The notes under the pieces are model-generated. The model worked only from the letters and a program-made list of their open reading frames with translations. It was not told where the DNA came from and did no database searches. Shown here one piece after another: positions 59,832 to 64,000 of a stretch of 64,000 bases of DNA. Within the stretch, counting starts at the first letter, position 1, and each line of letters begins with the position of its first letter. The stretch spans positions 1,302,001 through 1,366,000 of the forward strand of contig NC_018227.2 of NCBI RefSeq assembly GCF_000304355.2, read 5' to 3'. A program made the position numbers and the translations under genes. Origin of the DNA: Methanoculleus bourgensis MS2. Lineage in GTDB: Archaea > Halobacteriota > Methanomicrobia > Methanomicrobiales > Methanoculleaceae.

Positions 59832-60215
59832 AATGGCAATTCTCCCAGTGTATCTGTGCCAGAGGTGTAGGCTTCCACTGATAATAACACCTTCCCTCGG
59901 AGAGTGTAGATGGCACAGGGATCATCTTAATCTGCGGGAGGGCCACCCCGAGGGTGTCGGCTTCTTCCTTACCCTGCCTCTGCGAGCGATCCCCCGGGCC
60001 GCCACCCTGGTATTAGTTCAATACTTATACCTGGCTCTGACAGGTATGCAAACCCCCATTCTGTTCGGTATTGATTACGTAAGAGCTCAAAGGAGGAAGA
60101 TCGGTTCTCCTTTACCCGCCGACACCACCTGTAAATAATGGATGAATTCCATTAACTACTATAATTTAAGTAGCTTAACATCAGATATTCGGTTTGCCAT
60201 AGAGGTGATAAAAAT
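59832..60215. other. Intergenic gap before fdhA
   Basis: No gene seen. The left part may be the 5' leader of the zinc-finger gene; the right 90 bp are AT-rich and contain the fdhA promoter. Confidence 0.4.
60150..60215 (+). promoter_or_regulatory. fdhA promoter and ribosome site
   Basis: CTACT-ATAATTTA-AGTAG (60156-60173) is a TATA-like core inside a 5 bp inverted repeat. GAGGTGAT (60202-60209) precedes the ATG by 6 nt. Confidence 0.5.
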
Positions 60216-62282
60216 ATGACGTTGAAGTATGTGGCCACAACATGTCCTTACTGTGGATCCGGCTGCAGTTTCAACCTTGTCGTACAGGACGGCAAAGTGG
60301 TTGGAACAGCGCCGTATCGTCGCTCACCCGTTAACGAGGGGAAGGTATGCCCCAAGGGTACCTATGCTCATGAGTTCGTGAACAGCCCGGATCGTCTCAC
60401 CAAGCCGCTGATCAAGAAAGACGGCAAGTTCGTTGAGGCGACCTGGGATGAGGCCTACGACCTGATCGCTCAAAAGTTCAAGTCATACAAGCCCGACGAG
60501 TTCGCGGCGCTTGCATCGGCCAGGGTCTCGAACGAAGAGAACTACCTGCTGATGAAGTTCGCCCGCGGCGTTATGAAATCCCGGCACATCGACCACTGCG
60601 CCCGGCTCTGCCACGCATCCACCGTCGCTGGCCTTGCCGCATCGTTCGGGTCCGGTGCGATGACCAACTCCATTCCTGACATCGCCGAGTCCAAGTGCAT
60701 CTTCGTCCTCGGGAGCAACACCTTCGAGCAGCACCCGCTGATCGGCCGCAAGATCGTCCAGGCGAAGCTGAACGGCGCGAAGATTATCTATGCCGACCCG
60801 CGCTACACCGCGACTGCCCGCCAGGCCGACCTCTATATGCAGTTCGTCTCCGGCGCTGACGTCGCCATCCTCAACGGCATGATGCAGGAGATCATCAAGA
60901 ACGGCTGGGAGGACAAGGAGTTTATCGAAAAGAGGACGAAGGACTACGAGAAACTCAAGGAAGTCGTCATGAAGGAGGACTACAACCTTGAGAACGTCTC
61001 GAAGATCTCCGGCATCCCGGTCGAGCAGCTCAAGACCGCTGCAGAGTGGTTCGGCACGACCAAGCCCGGCGCCATCCTCTACTCGATGGGAATCACCCAG
61101 CACACCGTGGGTGTGGACAACGTTCGGTCGGTCGCTAACATCCAGATGCTGACCGGGAACTTGGGCAAGCCCGGCGCCGGCGTGAACGCTCTCCGTGGCC
61201 AGAACAACGTGCAGGGTGCCTGTGATATGGGAGCCCTCCCGGTTGTCTTCACCGGTTACCAGAAGGTCACCGACCCGGCTACCCACAAGAAGTTCGCCGA
61301 CGCCTGGGGCTTCCCCGACGGCATCTGCGAGCCGAAGAACGGCTACGAGGTCACCGTCATGATGGACGTCCTGACCGACAACCCCGGCGAACTCAAGTGC
61401 ATGTACATCATGGGTGAGAACCCGATGCTCTCCGACCCGGACCTCAACCACGTCCGGCACGCCCTCGAGAGCCTGGAGTTCCTGGTGGTTCAGGATATCT
61501 TCCTGACTGAGACCGCTGAGATGGCCGACGTCGTCCTGCCTGCCGCCTGCTATGCGGAACGGGGCGGCACCCAGACCAGCACCGAGCGGCGTGTTCAGAT
61601 GTGGCGCAAAGCTCAGGACCCGCCAGGTGAAGCGAAGGAAGACTGGCAGATCATCAGTGAACTCGCCGCAAAGATGGGCTACGCGAAACAGTTCCCCTAC
61701 CAGGACATCGAGGAGATCTTCAACGAGGTCGCTGCGCTCACCCCGTCCTACCACGGCATGAACTACGAGCGGCTCGAGCGACCTGAAGCGCTCCACTGGC
61801 CCTGCCCGACCACAGAGCACCCCGGCACCCCGATTCTCCACCGGGAGAAGTTCTCTCACCCCGACGGCCTCGGTGTCTTTGCCCCGATCGAGTGGAAACC
61901 ACCGGCGGAGGTGCCCGATGCCGAGTACCCGTTCGTGCTGACGACCGGGCGTGTCCTCTGGCACTGGCACACCGGCAGCATGACCCGCCGGTCCGAGACG
62001 CTCCACTCAGAGGTCCCCACCGGCTGGATCGAGATCAACCCCGAGGACGCAAAGGCGCTCGGTATTAAGAACAAGGAGATCGTCCGTGCGACCTCCCGGC
62101 GTGGCACGGTGAACGTCCCCGCGAAGGTGACCCCCGACATCATGAAGGGTGTCATGTTCATGCCGTTCCACTTCGCCGAGTGCGCGGCAAATATACTGAC
62201 TCACAACGCACTCGACCCGATCGCGAAGATCCCGGAGTTCAAGGCCTGTTCTGTGAAAGTTGAGAAGATTACGGAGGCCTGA
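60216..62282 (+). CDS. fdhA: Formate dehydrogenase alpha subunit (F420-type)
   Basis: 688 residues. N-terminal [4Fe-4S] motif CPYCGSGC...VCPKG (about 9-52), molybdopterin/tungstopterin domains, and the active-site region HCARLCHASTVAGL with Cys132 (TGC, 60609-60611) at the position that is selenocysteine in some methanococci. So it is the Cys form. C-terminal MopB segment TGRVLWHWHTGSMTRRS. Oxidises formate and passes electrons via FdhB to F420. The ATG lies 3 nt from fdhB's operon partner start after the stop. A second fdhA begins at 63666. Confidence 0.96.
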   Translation: MTLKYVATTCPYCGSGCSFNLVVQDGKVVGTAPYRRSPVNEGKVCPKGTYAHEFVNSPDRLTKPLIKKDGKFVEATWDEAYDLIAQKFKSYKPDEFAALASARVSNEENYLLMKFARGVMKSRHIDHCARLCHASTVAGLAASFGSGAMTNSIPDIAESKCIFVLGSNTFEQHPLIGRKIVQAKLNGAKIIYADPRYTATARQADLYMQFVSGADVAILNGMMQEIIKNGWEDKEFIEKRTKDYEKLKEVVMKEDYNLENVSKISGIPVEQLKTAAEWFGTTKPGAILYSMGITQHTVGVDNVRSVANIQMLTGNLGKPGAGVNALRGQNNVQGACDMGALPVVFTGYQKVTDPATHKKFADAWGFPDGICEPKNGYEVTVMMDVLTDNPGELKCMYIMGENPMLSDPDLNHVRHALESLEFLVVQDIFLTETAEMADVVLPAACYAERGGTQTSTERRVQMWRKAQDPPGEAKEDWQIISELAAKMGYAKQFPYQDIEEIFNEVAALTPSYHGMNYERLERPEALHWPCPTTEHPGTPILHREKFSHPDGLGVFAPIEWKPPAEVPDAEYPFVLTTGRVLWHWHTGSMTRRSETLHSEVPTGWIEINPEDAKALGIKNKEIVRATSRRGTVNVPAKVTPDIMKGVMFMPFHFAECAANILTHNALDPIAKIPEFKACSVKVEKITEA

Positions 62283-62284
62283 AA

Positions 62285-63436
62285 ATGGCAGCAAAAGGCG
62301 ATATGTTCTACGTATGGGCGGCAGATGCCGACGTGCTAAAGAAAGGAGAGTGTGGAGGCGCGATCACCGCCCTGCAACAGTACGCCCTTAAGTCCGGCAT
62401 GGTGGACGCTGTCCTTGCCGTCAGGAAGGGGCAGGACATCTACGACGCTGTGCCTGTGTTCATCACCAACCCCGACGAGGTCGCCGAGACGGCCGGATCG
62501 CTTCACTGTGGGACACTCCTGCTCTCGAAGCTGGTCAAGCAGTATCTGGACAGCAACAAGACCGCACGGCTCGGCGTCACAGTCAAAGGCTGCGACACGA
62601 TGGGTCTTATTGAGCTTGCGAAGCGGAATGCGGTCGATATGGATCGCCTCCTCCTGCTTGGTGTGAACTGTGGCGGCTCGGTCAGTCCGGTCCTGGCCCG
62701 AAAGATGATCGCCGAGAAGTTCGAGGTCGACCCTGATGTGGTCCACAAAGAGGAGATCGACAAGGGTCAGTTCATCATCGAGTACGAAGGCGGCCACAAG
62801 GGCATCTCGATTGACGACCTCGAGGACTGGGGCTACGGGCGCCGGTCGAACTGCCGCCGGTGCCTCTACAAGGTTCCGCGCCAGGCCGACCTCGCCTGCG
62901 GAAACTGGGGTGTCATCGGCGATAAGGCCGGGAAGGCCACGTTCGTCGAGGTCTGCTCCGAGAAGGGCGCAAACCTGCTTGATGCCGCCGCGAAGGCCGG
63001 AGCTGTCGCCACGGGGCCCGCGAACCCGAAGGGGATCGAGATCCGCGGTAAGGTCGAGAACGCGATGCTGAAGCTCGGCAACAAGTGGCGGAAGAAAAAC
63101 TTCGAAGCGCTCGCATCCGACCTCTGGGGCACCATCGCCAGCGAGACGGGCCGGTGCATCAAGTGCTACTCTTGCATCGAGAACTGTCCGGTCTGCTTCC
63201 CGGTTGCAGAGGGGCTCAGAGGGGACTCAAGGATGGTCACCTCAGGAGAGGTTCCGCCAAATCCGATGTTCCACCTGAGAAGGTTTGCACACATCTCCGA
63301 CTCCTGCATCAACTGCGGCCAGTGCGAAGAGCTCTGCCCGATGGAGATCCCGCTTGCGCTCTTCTCCCATGCCATCAGGACCGAGGGTGACAGTGTATTC
63401 GAGCCTAAACTCGGGAAGGCACCCTACACCAACTAA
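62285..63436 (+). CDS. fdhB: Formate dehydrogenase beta subunit, F420-reducing
   Basis: 383 residues of the FrhB/FdhB family. N-terminal FKGECGGAITALQQYAL-like segment (KKGECGGAITAL) and VKGCDTMGLIELAKR form part of the FAD/F420 domain; NCRRCLYKVP and the C-terminal ferredoxin-like motifs CIKCYSCIENCPVC and CINCGQCEELCPME bind [4Fe-4S] clusters. Transfers electrons from the alpha subunit to F420. It starts 2 nt after fdhA, consistent with one transcript. Confidence 0.95.
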   Translation: MAAKGDMFYVWAADADVLKKGECGGAITALQQYALKSGMVDAVLAVRKGQDIYDAVPVFITNPDEVAETAGSLHCGTLLLSKLVKQYLDSNKTARLGVTVKGCDTMGLIELAKRNAVDMDRLLLLGVNCGGSVSPVLARKMIAEKFEVDPDVVHKEEIDKGQFIIEYEGGHKGISIDDLEDWGYGRRSNCRRCLYKVPRQADLACGNWGVIGDKAGKATFVEVCSEKGANLLDAAAKAGAVATGPANPKGIEIRGKVENAMLKLGNKWRKKNFEALASDLWGTIASETGRCIKCYSCIENCPVCFPVAEGLRGDSRMVTSGEVPPNPMFHLRRFAHISDSCINCGQCEELCPMEIPLALFSHAIRTEGDSVFEPKLGKAPYTN

Positions 63437-63450
63437 CCCATTTTTTCTTT
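63437..63450 (+). terminator. T-rich terminator after fdhB
   Basis: CCCATTTTTTCTTT right after the stop. Confidence 0.5.
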
Positions 63451-63636
63451 GTACTTTAACCTATCCAAAGCATTTTCAGGGGCGCATCAACATACACACT
63501 CCATTTATGCGTCTGAATACATATTCGACCAACCATTCCCTGTATTGTGTTGGCCTCCTGAGACGCAGGGCACTATAACCCACACTTATTCACTAAAAAG
63601 GCGGATGTTAATCACTACCATTAAATATTCCCTACT

Positions 63637-63661
63637 TAGAATTTATATATATCCGAGGTTT
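63637..63661 (+). promoter_or_regulatory. Promoter of second fdhA
   Basis: TTTATATATATCC (63642-63654) is a strong TATA box with an adjoining CGAGGTTTT ribosome site (63653-63661) close to the ATG. The TATA-to-start distance is about 20 nt, shorter than at the first fdhA, so a TATA element further up (TTAAATATT, 63621-63629) could be used instead. Confidence 0.4.
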
Positions 63662-63665
63662 TACC

Positions 63666-64000
63666 ATGGAACTCAAGTATGTACAGACAACATGCCCGTA
63701 CTGTGGTACGGGATGCAGCTTCAACCTCGTGGTGAAGGATGGAAAGGTTGTCGGCACACAACCATACACCCGCTCACCTGTCAACGAGGGTAGGGTATGC
63801 CCCAAGGGTACCTATGCTCATGAGTTCGTAAACAGCCCGGATCGTCTCACAAAACCGCTGATCAAGAAAGACGGCAAGTTTGTTGAGGCGACCTGGGACG
63901 AGGCCTACGACCTGATCGCTCAAAAGTTCAAGTCGTACAAGCCCGACGAGTTCGCTGCGCTCGCATCGGCCAGAGTCTCCAATGAGGAGAACTACCTGCT
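63666..64000 (+). CDS. fdhA: Second formate dehydrogenase alpha subunit, partial
   Basis: 111 codons before the right edge. MELKYVQTTCPYCGTGCSFN, then VCPKGTYAHEFVNSPDRLTK as in the first copy. Identity to the first fdhA is moderate over the first 130 nt and very high after that. Presumably followed by its own fdhB outside the window. Confidence 0.92.
   Translation, partial: MELKYVQTTCPYCGTGCSFNLVVKDGKVVGTQPYTRSPVNEGRVCPKGTYAHEFVNSPDRLTKPLIKKDGKFVEATWDEAYDLIAQKFKSYKPDEFAALASARVSNEENYL

Noticed and set aside
60597-60611. Selenocysteine codon in fdhA
   Set aside because: Both residues in HCARLCH are TGC cysteines; no TGA is present.
60483-62006. A 507-codon minus-strand frame opposite fdhA
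   Set aside because: Antisense shadow of a well-defined enzyme.

Overview
The window reads as chromosomal DNA of a methanogenic archaeon of the order Methanomicrobiales, most likely Methanoculleus or a close relative. The indicators are two F420-type formate dehydrogenase loci with cysteine (not selenocysteine) at the active site, methanofuran biosynthesis genes (MfnD and MfnF types), a bifunctional archaeal FBP aldolase/phosphatase, TATA-binding protein, an archaeal LSm protein, a CDC48/VAT ATPase, a DHH/S1 RecJ-like protein, GC-rich codon use, and TATA-box promoters that often lie 25-30 nt from the start codon. No rRNA, tRNA or CRISPR array was recognised. Genus assignment is inference.

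Layout. 1-2.9 kb: end of a lipoprotein gene, a solitary TnpB element, an M48-like membrane protease. 3-8.1 kb: a ParA-like ATPase, soluble PAS/MCP receptor, CheW and CheR in one operon behind a palindrome-marked promoter. 8.1-14.2 kb: small membrane, secreted and DNA-binding genes, a membrane-tethered PD-(D/E)XK nuclease-like gene, and long repeat-filled gaps. 14.2-20.8 kb: a minus-strand cluster read in the order UPF0200 kinase-like, TIM-barrel, RNase Z, MgtE-like transporter, PhoU/TrkA_C protein, DHH/S1 protein. 20.9-29.9 kb: NrdG-like radical SAM, ThiC, CMD-family protein, 5-formyl-THF cyclo-ligase-like, VAT with a small heat-shock protein, FBP aldolase/phosphatase, LSm plus a winged-helix protein. 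31.3-35.7 kb: HAE3/MMPL transporter and a DUF389 protein separated by repeats and IS relics. 35.7-41.7 kb: phosphate module (PhoU, PstB, fused PstC-PstA) divergent from an AbrB-PhoU regulator and an anion transporter. 41.7-48.3 kb: Clp1-like kinase, TBP, acetyl-CoA synthetase, endonuclease III homologue, NAD synthase. 48.5-55.8 kb: a histidine-kinase-like sensor lacking its phospho-acceptor His, a USP-USP-GNAT fusion, phosphodiesterase, secreted protein, flavin-binding protein, HTH regulator. 55.8-59.8 kb: RpiA, SurE, MfnD, MfnF and small zinc-finger genes. 60.2-64 kb: fdhA-fdhB and the start of a second fdhA.

The most unusual content is noncoding. The gaps carry several layers of dispersed repeats: (i) a core of about 25-30 bp around CCACGGTCCACTG found at eight places, (ii) TIR-bounded MITE-like elements beginning TAGTGGAGCATTTCACC, (iii) palindromes built from CGCGAAG heptamers, (iv) two further TIR families. 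Two MITE copies abut decayed tnpB fragments at the same tnpB codon position. These repeats are the best candidates for something undescribed.

Functionally the coding genes combine formate-dependent hydrogenotrophic methanogenesis (FdhAB, methanofuran synthesis, FBP aldolase/phosphatase for gluconeogenesis, acetyl-CoA synthetase for carbon assimilation) with phosphate acquisition, chemotaxis, protein quality control and RNA metabolism.
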